Positions 35,217 to 42,546 of a stretch of DNA of 64,000 nt are shown here, one piece after another. The stretch covers positions 124,001-188,000 of the forward strand of contig OZ245023.1 of the NCBI GenBank assembly GCA_965223835.1, written 5' to 3'. Positions within the stretch are counted from its first letter, which is position 1. Each line of letters begins with the position of its first letter. Origin of the DNA: CAVYXZ01 sp965223835 (GTDB lineage: Bacteria > Chloroflexota > Anaerolineae > Aggregatilineales > Phototrophicaceae). A model generated the notes under the pieces. That model searched no databases. It worked only from the letters and a program-made list of their open reading frames with translations, and was not told the origin of the DNA. Both the position numbers and the translations under genes were made by a program.

Positions 35217-36245
35217 TTAGCCCGTCAACTCCTGGCGCACAATTTTTGTTCCGGCTACCATCGACTGAAGTTTGGCTTTGGCGGCCCAGCGGGCGGTCTG
35301 GCTGAAGCCACAATCGGGCGTGACGGTGAGCCGTTCCGCTGGGACGATTTCCAGCACCTGGCGCAGTCGTTCGGCCACATCCTCAGGTGTTTCGACATAA
35401 TAGTTCTTCACATCCACCAGACCCACCGCGATTTCTTTGTCATCGGGAAATTCACGCAGGATGTCGAGTTCAGCCAGTTCGCGGTTGGCGAATTCCAGCG
35501 CGTATTGTGACAGGTTCATGTCGAAAATGTGTGGGAGCAGTGGTTTGTAGGTACGTTTGGCGACCGGGCGACCCAGGTAGTTGCCAAAGCACAGGTGCAT
35601 ACTGATTTTGGCGTCCACACCTTCAACTGACTTGTTAAAAAGTTTGACGAATTCAGCGGGCGTGCTGGAATGCACCGCGTAAGACGGCTCGTCCATCTGG
35701 ATAAATTCGACCCCGGCGGCGACCAGCGTCTTTAATTCGGCATTCACCAGATCAGCCAGGCCGTAGGCTACGTCCAGCCGGTCCTGGTAGATCGCACCGG
35801 GTTGGATGCGCCCGGAGAGCGTAAACGGCCCTGGAATCGGCATCTTGATCGGTCGATTCGTGCGCGTTTTGAGATATTCATATTCGCGCAATAGGCCCAG
35901 CCCGTCGGGTGCGCCGAGTGGTTCCACTGCCAGATACTTTTCGCGCTGGTCGTGCCCGCCCACACCCGACTTGCGCCCCGCGTCCTGGGCTTCGATGCCG
36001 GTCATGTGACTGTAGAATTCAGCCGTAAAAAAACCTACCCGCCGCATCTCGCCGTCGCTGATGATGTCTACGTCAGCATCTTCCTGGTCACGGATGGCGG
36101 TATCAACTGCATCGTCTTCGACTTCGCGCATATCGTCAGCGCCAAATTCACCACGCTCGCTGGCTTCCAGTGCCAGATGCAACCACCCTGGCAGCGAGTA
36201 CGATCCGATGACGCTGGTCGGTATTATCGGTAAATTGTTCATCAT
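35217..36245 (-). CDS. Cobalamin-independent methionine synthase-like protein (MetE C-terminal domain only)
   Basis: This 342-residue protein corresponds to the catalytic C-terminal barrel of MetE and lacks the N-terminal half. Zinc ligands are visible as H217-x-C219 (SMHLCFGN) and C312 (TPDCGFSQT); QMDEPSY holds the substrate-binding Asp-Glu. AGGAG precedes the ATG at 36245. Short MetE homologues take methyl groups from donors other than methyl-folate or act as other thiol methyltransferases. It is last in an operon with SIS and SDR genes, an unusual setting for methionine synthesis. Confidence 0.85.
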   Translation of the reverse strand: MMNNLPIIPTSVIGSYSLPGWLHLALEASERGEFGADDMREVEDDAVDTAIRDQEDADVDIISDGEMRRVGFFTAEFYSHMTGIEAQDAGRKSGVGGHDQREKYLAVEPLGAPDGLGLLREYEYLKTRTNRPIKMPIPGPFTLSGRIQPGAIYQDRLDVAYGLADLVNAELKTLVAAGVEFIQMDEPSYAVHSSTPAEFVKLFNKSVEGVDAKISMHLCFGNYLGRPVAKRTYKPLLPHIFDMNLSQYALEFANRELAELDILREFPDDKEIAVGLVDVKNYYVETPEDVAERLRQVLEIVPAERLTVTPDCGFSQTARWAAKAKLQSMVAGTKIVRQELTG

Positions 36246-36270
36246 CACATCTCCTAAATATGTCTTTGAA

Positions 36271-37047
36271 TCACCGCACCGTCCAACCGCCGTCGACGGT
36301 CAGGACGGCCCCGGTGACGAAACGGGCATCCGCTGAGGCCAGAAACGCCGCTGCCCCAGCAATGTCGTTGGGTTCGCCCATCGCCCCAGTTAAAGGTTGC
36401 AAGGTCTGCAAGCGCTCTAAGATGTGCGCGTTGCTCTGGGCGCGTTGGCTCATCGGCGTCGCAATCAAACCAGGCGCAATCACGTTGATGCGGATGTTCT
36501 GCGGTGCATAATAGGACGCCATTGACCGCGAAAAGCCGATGATGCCGCTCTTGCTGGCGGCATAGGCATGAGTCGCAAAATCTTCGTCGCCACCAACCAG
36601 GCCCAATACTGACGCCAGATTGATAATGGACCCGCCCGCCCCGTTGAGCATGACCTGCAGCGCATACTTGCTCACGTAGAACATGCTGGTCAGGTTGATT
36701 TGCAGCACCCTGTCCCAGGCGTCTTCGGTACATTCATGGGCCGGGCCATCCCCCCAGCGACGACCGCTTACACCCACGCCATTAAACACGCTGTCGAGCT
36801 GGTGCCAGGTTTCCTGCACACGCTGGATTGCCGCCTGCACCGACTCCGAGTCAGCGACATCGACAATCACCGGCAACGCGATGCCGCCATTCGCCTCGAT
36901 GCTGTCCTGCGTTTCGAGTAGGCCTTCTTCGTTGAGGTCAAACAACGCGACGCGTGCTCCCTCCGCCGCAAACCGCTGGGCGACCGCCTGACCAATGCCA
37001 CTGGCCGCCCCGGTGACAATCGTGACTTGATCGCTGAGCCGGTTCAT
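36271..37047 (-). CDS. SDR family oxidoreductase
   Basis: This 258-residue classical short-chain dehydrogenase has TGAASGIG at 12-19 (NAD(P) site) and N118. The catalytic Y162-x-x-x-K166 (YAASK) is present and a serine lies at 146; the Ser-Tyr distance is a few residues longer than usual because of a GGDEDF insert. D37 in LFDLNE suggests NAD preference. It overlaps the SIS gene stop by four bases (ATGA). It probably oxidises a sugar, sugar alcohol or sugar acid. Confidence 0.9.
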   Translation of the reverse strand: MNRLSDQVTIVTGAASGIGQAVAQRFAAEGARVALFDLNEEGLLETQDSIEANGGIALPVIVDVADSESVQAAIQRVQETWHQLDSVFNGVGVSGRRWGDGPAHECTEDAWDRVLQINLTSMFYVSKYALQVMLNGAGGSIINLASVLGLVGGDEDFATHAYAASKSGIIGFSRSMASYYAPQNIRINVIAPGLIATPMSQRAQSNAHILERLQTLQPLTGAMGEPNDIAGAAAFLASADARFVTGAVLTVDGGWTVR

Positions 37048-37832
37048 TTTTCGGTATACACCTTAGCGATGCGCCGCCGATAGTCGTTATAGGTGCGCTC
37101 AAACACATCGGCGGATGCCTCACTGCCGATCAGCACGCTGCTGGTCAACACGAGCGGTGGTTGACCGCGCTGTGTCAGCCCATCGGCGATCAACGCTTTC
37201 AAAGCATTAACGATAAACGTATAACCAATTGTTGACCCCGGCCCGACCGGATAATCAAGGCCGTCAATTTCCACCAGGGCGTCGCCTTTGGGAGCGCAAT
37301 TGTCGATCACGATGTCAGCGAGGTCGTTCAGCGTTTGCCCCGAACTGTGCTTGGCCCCGGACGCGGTGCAATGGTCAACGGATAGCACACCGATGAGCGG
37401 CAAGTTACGCCGTTTGGCTCCCAGTGCGACATCAACCACGACGCCATTCACGCCGCTGTTGGAGAAAATTATCATGCAGTCGTTTTCACCAAAGACGAAG
37501 TTGTTCAGAATCACCTCGCCCAGGCCTTCCATGCGTTCGATAAACATGGCCTGACGCTGGCCGTTTGCGCCGACGACCTGGGTGTGATTGGTCAGCGAGA
37601 GTTCGACGATGGGATGAAAGCCGGGGAAGCTGCCATGACGGGGGAACATCTCCTCAATCGGGATGCGCGAATGGCCGGTGCCAAACAGGTGCACCAGCCC
37701 GCCGCTGGCAATTGTCTCGATGCATTGTTGAGCGGCGGCCTCAATAACGGGGAGTTGCGTCGCCCGGAGGCGGTCTATAATGCCCTGCGCCGCGTCAAAA
37801 TAGGCCAGCGCGGGGTTAACGGTTTCGGTCAC
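37044..37832 (-). CDS. SIS domain sugar isomerase-like protein (UPF0309-like)
   Basis: This 262-residue protein has a SIS (phosphosugar-binding) domain: GLVHLFGTGHSRIPIEEM and IIFSNSGVNGVVVDVALGAKRRNLPLIGVLS are the two substrate-binding elements. It resembles the UPF0309/YckC-like group, annotated as sugar isomerase domain proteins, and may bind N-acetylhexosamine phosphates. The start is GTG at 37832, six bases after AAGGAG. It leads the SIS-SDR-MetE operon. Exact reaction unknown. Confidence 0.85.
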   Translation of the reverse strand: MTETVNPALAYFDAAQGIIDRLRATQLPVIEAAAQQCIETIASGGLVHLFGTGHSRIPIEEMFPRHGSFPGFHPIVELSLTNHTQVVGANGQRQAMFIERMEGLGEVILNNFVFGENDCMIIFSNSGVNGVVVDVALGAKRRNLPLIGVLSVDHCTASGAKHSSGQTLNDLADIVIDNCAPKGDALVEIDGLDYPVGPGSTIGYTFIVNALKALIADGLTQRGQPPLVLTSSVLIGSEASADVFERTYNDYRRRIAKVYTEK

Positions 37833-37863
37833 GATGTCTCCTTATACTCAATTGATGGTTTTT

Positions 37864-37928
37864 ACCTCACCCCGCCAGCCTTGCGGCTGACTCCCCTCTC
37901 CAATTTGGAGAGGGGCTGGGGGTGAGGT
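37864..37928. repeat. Dispersed double-palindrome repeat, copy 7
   Basis: It has the same CCAGCC-GC-GCTGACT spacer as copy 2, with the CCCCTCTCC-AATTTGG-AGAGGGG inner stem and CTGGGGGTGAGGT end. It lies just upstream of the SIS operon. Confidence 0.88.
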
Positions 37929-37992
37929 TAATCATAAATTATTATATACTCCGTTGCTGTGCTAGTTGATCGTGTACACTTTTTAACGAATA

Positions 37993-38130
37993 TCAGAAAA
38001 TCTGATGCAACAATACAAATAGAATCCATCCAAGGGCAGCCAATAGAATAAAGCGGGCTAATCGTATAAATCTAACTTCGCTGTACAAAAAGAGCTTTAT
38101 ATATTCAGAAAAACGATTCCACATCATCAT
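37993..38130 (-). CDS. Possible 45-residue membrane peptide
   Basis: A short open frame starts at an ATG (38130), eight bases after the stop of the ROK gene, and ends at 37993. The product begins MMMWNRFSEYIKLFLYSEVR and ends in a single strongly hydrophobic segment (RFILLAALGWILFVLLHQIF), so it would be an inner-membrane peptide with a basic cytoplasmic side. There is no clear ribosome site; expression would depend on coupling to the ROK gene. Its hydrophobic and charge pattern is what supports it. It could still be chance. Confidence 0.35.
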   Translation of the reverse strand: MMMWNRFSEYIKLFLYSEVRFIRLARFILLAALGWILFVLLHQIF

Positions 38131-38138
38131 TCAGTTGT

Positions 38139-39110
38139 TCATTTACGATTCCGCTGATAGGCCCACAGCGCAGCACCGATGGCTCCGGCATCCTCGCCGA
38201 GTTGGGCGGGAACGATCTTGACCTGCTGCAAATCAACAGTGTTATTGTACCGCTGCAAACCCGTCCGCAGTGGCTCGAAGATCAAATCGCCGAGTTGTGC
38301 CACTCCCCCGCCAATTACGATGCAATGGGGGCTGAGAATCGTCACCACATTGGCGATGCCCGCGCCGATGGTGCGACCAGCGTGGTTGAAGATGTCCTGA
38401 GCAACGGTGTCGCCGGCCAGCGCGGCCTCACCAATCACCTGGGGCGTGATGCGATTCAGATCGTAATCCACCAGTGCTCCAATTTGGGTGTCCAAACCCT
38501 GCATGACGGCCTTGATCCCCGCAGCCGCAATCGCCGGACCACTCGCCAGCGCTTCGATTGCCCCCGGTGTGCCGCTACCATCCGGCGGACCGTTGATGTC
38601 AACGGTATGATGGCCGACCTCGCCCGCATTGCCGCCAACGCCCAGGTGCAATTCACCATTGATGGTGATGCCACCGCCAATACCGGTACCGAGCGTGATA
38701 CCCACCACCGTTGGCGACCCTCGCCCAGCCCCCAGATTGGCCTCCGCCAGTGTGAAGGCGCGTGCATCGTTGACCAATGCCACTGGTCGGCCCAGGTCAG
38801 ATTGCATTCGTTCTTCAACCGGTTGTCCATGCCAATCGCCGGGGATGTTGGGCACCAGCAATGTGCGTCCCTGTTCGTAGTCAACGATGGCCGGTGCGCC
38901 GACCCCGACAGCCGCGATGTCATCCAATGATAACCCGGCATCAGCACTCACATCACGCACCAGTTGGCCCATGCGCTGCATCACAACCGTCGGCCCAGCC
39001 TGCCCGTCTGTGGGAATCGTCAACCGGGCACGGATCTGTTCAGTCTCCATGTCCAGCAACACGGCTGCGATTTTCGTCCCGCCCAGATCAATGCCAACGA
39101 TTAGGGTCAT
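38139..39110 (-). CDS. ROK family sugar kinase
   Basis: This 323-residue kinase begins with the phosphate-binding motif GIDLGGTKIAAVLLD and has the catalytic aspartate in ALVNDARAF. No helix-turn-helix precedes it, so it is a kinase, not a ROK repressor. The ROK zinc motif CxCGxxGC, normally after GHxxV, is replaced by GPPDGSGTPGAIEALASG, with no cysteine. The ATG at 39110 follows GAGG by about ten bases and lies ten bases after the stop of the YhfZ-like regulator. It probably phosphorylates the sugar handled by this locus. Confidence 0.87.
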   Translation of the reverse strand: MTLIVGIDLGGTKIAAVLLDMETEQIRARLTIPTDGQAGPTVVMQRMGQLVRDVSADAGLSLDDIAAVGVGAPAIVDYEQGRTLLVPNIPGDWHGQPVEERMQSDLGRPVALVNDARAFTLAEANLGAGRGSPTVVGITLGTGIGGGITINGELHLGVGGNAGEVGHHTVDINGPPDGSGTPGAIEALASGPAIAAAGIKAVMQGLDTQIGALVDYDLNRITPQVIGEAALAGDTVAQDIFNHAGRTIGAGIANVVTILSPHCIVIGGGVAQLGDLIFEPLRTGLQRYNNTVDLQQVKIVPAQLGEDAGAIGAALWAYQRNRK

Positions 39111-39120
39111 ACCGGATTCC

Positions 39121-40053
39121 TCAATAGGACGGCAACATGGTGCGGTCAACAATCGCTTGTTGCGTTGCCTGAATGCGGTCGGTTTCCAATAAATCTTTGA
39201 CCAGGTGCATAACCCCTGGATTTTCCATCCGCGTCAGCAACGCTGCCTCGCCGAACAATTCACCTGTCGAACCCAATTGACCGGCTAAGGGAACGATCTG
39301 CAGGTGATCGCGCGTCGGTGGCAGATCCTCTTGTGTCCAGACGGTGGCGTCAATCGTGCCGTTGTCGAGCAGCTCCAGCCCCTGGCTGTAATCCATATCG
39401 ACAAATTCAACCCGCCGCCCCTGGCTGATCGCCCTGACAACGAACGCCTGGTCAATTGAGTTGCGATCAATGCCAACGCGCATCCCATCAACCAGTGTGT
39501 CATTTTCACTGTTGAGCAGCAGGACATGCCCCACTGTGTACGAATTTGCGCCCAGCAGGGTGACGGTTTCCAGATGAAATCCATGCGCCGTCGCCGTTTC
39601 TGCCACATAACGCGACACAATCGCCCAATCACACTGTTGGAATTGGAGTTGTTGGAGCCGGGTGCCCGCGCCGCGAATAAATCGAAGTTCCAGATTAAGC
39701 GGCAGTCCCGCGAATTGCTGGCGCACGCCCGTTGCCAGCCCGGCCAATCGGCGTGAATAAGGCAATGGCAACGCACCGATCAGCGCGCGGTCGTGGGCCA
39801 AAGACCAGAGCAACGGATAATTGATGGCCTGCACAAATGCGCCCAATCGCCCCCGGCTTTCCAGCTTAACCGCGCCATGTGCCTGTAATTGATTGAGGGC
39901 AGCCTGAATGGTACCCACGCTGGCATCAAGCTGCCCGGCATATTCCTGAATCGCGGGGACCCGTTCATCCGGGCGAAACTGGAGCAACAGCGCTGCCAGT
40001 TCGGTGACGATCTTCCCTTGTTTAGAAAGTAATGTCTGGCGCAAAACGTTCAT
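39121..40053 (-). CDS. YhfZ-like GntR-type transcriptional regulator
   Basis: This 310-residue protein has an N-terminal winged helix (RVPAIQEYAGQLDASVGTIQAALNQLQAHGAVKLESRGRLGAFVQ). Its C-terminal ligand domain looks like a periplasmic binding protein (GMRVGIDRNSIDQAFVVRAISQGR, DATVWTQEDLPPT). This is the layout of E. coli YhfZ, whose operon also encodes the phosphotriesterase homologue Php. Here a phosphotriesterase-family gene lies in the divergent operon. GntR-like TTGTATAC sites lie in the shared control region. Confidence 0.82.
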   Translation of the reverse strand: MNVLRQTLLSKQGKIVTELAALLLQFRPDERVPAIQEYAGQLDASVGTIQAALNQLQAHGAVKLESRGRLGAFVQAINYPLLWSLAHDRALIGALPLPYSRRLAGLATGVRQQFAGLPLNLELRFIRGAGTRLQQLQFQQCDWAIVSRYVAETATAHGFHLETVTLLGANSYTVGHVLLLNSENDTLVDGMRVGIDRNSIDQAFVVRAISQGRRVEFVDMDYSQGLELLDNGTIDATVWTQEDLPPTRDHLQIVPLAGQLGSTGELFGEAALLTRMENPGVMHLVKDLLETDRIQATQQAIVDRTMLPSY

Positions 40054-40080
40054 TTGTTTGAATATATATCGTTGGACACG

Positions 40081-40126
40081 ATTGTATACGCAATTGTAAA
40101 CATTGGCAACTTCTAAATTGTATATC
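40081..40126. promoter_or_regulatory. Candidate operator cluster of the YhfZ-like regulator
   Basis: ATTGTATACGCAAT at 40081-40094 is an inverted repeat of the TTGTATACAA type used by GntR-family proteins. TTGTAAAC at 40094-40101 and TTGTATAT at 40119-40126 look like further half-sites. They lie 28 to 73 bases upstream of the regulator start. Confidence 0.5.
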
Positions 40127-40171
40127 TATCTCAAAAGGTCACATCGAATTTCGTCGGCATTCCTCATTTGA

Positions 40172-40237
40172 ACTCACCCCCAACCCCTCTCCAATTTGGA
40201 GAGGGGAGGAATTACCGCAGGTAAGGAGGGGTGAGGT
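40172..40237. repeat. Dispersed double-palindrome repeat, copy 8
   Basis: Inverted relative to copy 4: CTCACCCCCAACCCCTCTCC, AATTTGG, AGAGGGGAGGAATTACCGC and AGGTAAGGAGGGGTGAGGT. It sits between the operators and the promoter of the divergent operon. Confidence 0.88.
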
Positions 40238-40257
40238 GTGTGAAGCCCCCCAATGCT

Positions 40258-40286
40258 TTGACAAAATGCCAATGTTCCTATATATT
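40258..40286 (+). promoter_or_regulatory. Near-consensus sigma70 promoter of the FAD oxidoreductase operon
   Basis: A perfect TTGACA at 40258-40263 and TATATT at 40281-40286 are spaced by 17 bases. The expected RNA start (about 40293) is two bases before the ATG at 40295, so the mRNA may be leaderless. Confidence 0.65.
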
Positions 40287-40294
40287 CTAAAAAA

Positions 40295-41617
40295 ATGAAT
40301 GAAAGCATGGCGATGGTAACAACTTATTCCACCAATATCCGCGATTTATGGACAACTGATGTGCTGGTGGTGGGCAGTGGTTCCGCTGGGGCCACCGCTG
40401 CGATCACGACTGGTCAACAGGGTGCAGCCGTCACCTTGATTGAACGGTATGGCTTTATGGGCGGCATCAGCACCCAGGTACTGGATACGTTCTATGGTTT
40501 TTACACACCCGGAAGCACCGCCCACAAGGTCGTGGGTGGCGTGCCCGATCAAGTGGTGGCGGCGTTAATGGAACGCGGCATGGCGTTTTTGCGCCCTAAC
40601 ACCTATGGCGCCGGTCAGGGGATTACCTATGACCCGGAGACGTTGAAGCTGGTCTGGGAAACGCTGGCACAGGCCGCCGGGGTGCGCCTTCTCTATCACA
40701 CCTTCGTGGTCGATGTACTGCGGGAGGGCGACCGCATCACTGGCGTAGTAGCCGTAAGTAAGGGCGGATTTGTCCGCATTCGCGCCCGTGTGATTATTGA
40801 TGCTTCTGGTGATGCTGATCTCGCGGCGGCAGCGGGGGTGCCCTATGAGGGTCCTGATAACGGGGCAGCGGTCCAGTCGTTGACGACAACGTTCCATCTC
40901 ATTAACGTCGATATGAAACGGGCACAGGCCGTCAAGAAAAGCGAACTCCATGCCCGAATGCAGACGGCGATTGAAAGCGGTGATTATGACTTGCCGCGGC
41001 GTGAGGGCAGCGTCCACATCACGCCCATGCGCGGCGTCATGGCAACCAATATGACGCGCGTCGGTGATGTTGATGCAACCGACCCGGAGGCGCTGACGGA
41101 GGCGGAGATCGACGGACGACGCCAGGCATTTGAATATGCACGGTTCCTCAAAGACTGTGTGCCGGGATATGAGGACTCTGAACTCACCCATTTGAGTCAT
41201 CAGATCGGTGTGCGTGAGAGTCGCCGTATCTTAGGCGAGTATCGACTGACGCGGGCCGATGTGCTTGAAGCGCGTAAATTCGATGACGCTATTGCCCAGT
41301 GTGGAGCGCCGATTGAGGAGCATCACGCCGGGGGGGATACACGCTGGGAGTATCTGCCTGACGGTGAAACCTACGACATTCCCTACCGCTGTCTGCTCCC
41401 GCAGCAGGTTGATGGCCTGTTGGTCGTGGGGCGTTGCCTCTCGGCTGACCATGATGCGCATGCCTCTGTACGGAGTATGGGTCAATGTATGGCAATGGGC
41501 CAGGCAGCGGGTGTCGCAGCGCAGTTGGCACTATCCAGCAATGTGATGCCACGTGCGGTCGATCTTCCGCAGTTACAGCAAACCTTGCGTCAGGTTGGCG
41601 CGGTTTTGCGATCATGA
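40295..41617 (+). CDS. FAD-dependent oxidoreductase
   Basis: This 440-residue flavoprotein has the dinucleotide motif VVGSGSAGATAA (G27-G29-G32) and E50 at the ribose position. IIDASGDADLAAAAGVP and SADHDAHASVRSMGQCMAMGQAAGVAAQ close the FAD site. It belongs to the FAD-dependent oxidoreductase group (PF12831) common in sugar and aromatic catabolic loci of environmental bacteria. No ribosome site precedes the ATG; ATGs at 40307 and 40313 are alternatives. It is the first gene of an operon with a phosphotriesterase-family hydrolase and a UlaG-like lactonase, so it may oxidise a sugar to a lactone. Substrate unknown. Confidence 0.85.
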   Translation: MNESMAMVTTYSTNIRDLWTTDVLVVGSGSAGATAAITTGQQGAAVTLIERYGFMGGISTQVLDTFYGFYTPGSTAHKVVGGVPDQVVAALMERGMAFLRPNTYGAGQGITYDPETLKLVWETLAQAAGVRLLYHTFVVDVLREGDRITGVVAVSKGGFVRIRARVIIDASGDADLAAAAGVPYEGPDNGAAVQSLTTTFHLINVDMKRAQAVKKSELHARMQTAIESGDYDLPRREGSVHITPMRGVMATNMTRVGDVDATDPEALTEAEIDGRRQAFEYARFLKDCVPGYEDSELTHLSHQIGVRESRRILGEYRLTRADVLEARKFDDAIAQCGAPIEEHHAGGDTRWEYLPDGETYDIPYRCLLPQQVDGLLVVGRCLSADHDAHASVRSMGQCMAMGQAAGVAAQLALSSNVMPRAVDLPQLQQTLRQVGAVLRS

Positions 41618-42546
41618 AGCCCATTATTCGGACCGTCACCGGCGATATTGATCCTGCCGAACTGGGCATATGTTATCCGCACGAACATCTGCTGGGTGCG
41701 CCACCGTCCCCATATGCAGAACAAGAGCCAGATCTGGTCCTCGATAATGAGGATGCTGCGCTCCATGATCTACAGCAGTTGCAAACGGCGGGTGGTCAGG
41801 CGCTGGTGGAGATGACGCCGATTGACTACCAGCGCAATCCAACTGGACTAAGACGACTGTCGCAACTAACCGGCGTTCATATTATTTGCGTGACGGGATT
41901 TCTGAAAGAGAAGTTCTCTGGCCCACTGATTGCACATCAATCGGTAGCGACGTTGACTGAGCGGTTTGTGACCGAATTGACGGTTGGCATCGGGAATACG
42001 GACATTCGCGCGGGCGTGATTAAAGCGGCTTCCAGCTTGAACGAGATTACTGCGGGTGAAGTGAAGGTTTTCGAGGCGGCGGCGCAGGCCCATCGGCAAA
42101 CCGGTGCCTTAATTTCGACGCATACCGAAGCGGGCACGATGGCGCTGGAGCAGATTGATTTGTTATGCGCATATGGTGTACCGGCTGAGCGGCAACTGAT
42201 CGGGCATATTGATCGTCGGTTGGATTGGGATGTGATTCAGCAAGTCGCCGCAACCGGTGTCTATATGGGATTTGACCAGATCAGTAAAACAAAATATTAT
42301 CCTGATGCGCAGCGCATTGACATCATCAAGCGATTGATCGCTGCCGGGCATCAACAGCAGATCATGCTCTCGCTGGATCTGGCGCGGCGATCTTACCTTA
42401 CCGGTTATGGTGGTCAGCCCGGTTTCGCCTATTTGCTGGTTACATTCATCCCGGCGTTACGAGCGGCGGGCGTGGGCGACAGTGTAATTGCTGACCTGCT
42501 GGTGCATAATGCGGCGCGGGCATTGGTGATGAGGAATGAAACATGA
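41614..42546 (+). CDS. Phosphotriesterase family hydrolase (Php/lactonase-like)
   Basis: This 310-residue amidohydrolase-superfamily TIM barrel keeps the full two-metal set: H23 and H25 (PHEH), K137 (GVIKAASS, the carboxylated lysine), H170 (THTEAG), H198 (GHIDR) and D255 (SLDLAR). The ATG overlaps the stop of the FAD enzyme gene (ATGA). Characterised bacterial relatives are lactonases or phosphotriesterases; E. coli Php sits in the yhf operon with YhfZ. A lactonase acting on the product of the FAD enzyme is the best guess. Confidence 0.88.
   Translation: MKPIIRTVTGDIDPAELGICYPHEHLLGAPPSPYAEQEPDLVLDNEDAALHDLQQLQTAGGQALVEMTPIDYQRNPTGLRRLSQLTGVHIICVTGFLKEKFSGPLIAHQSVATLTERFVTELTVGIGNTDIRAGVIKAASSLNEITAGEVKVFEAAAQAHRQTGALISTHTEAGTMALEQIDLLCAYGVPAERQLIGHIDRRLDWDVIQQVAATGVYMGFDQISKTKYYPDAQRIDIIKRLIAAGHQQQIMLSLDLARRSYLTGYGGQPGFAYLLVTFIPALRAAGVGDSVIADLLVHNAARALVMRNET

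Noticed and set aside
2419..40237. CRISPR array made of the dispersed repeats
   Set aside because: Copies are kilobases apart, palindromic and intergenic, with no regular spacers and no cas gene.
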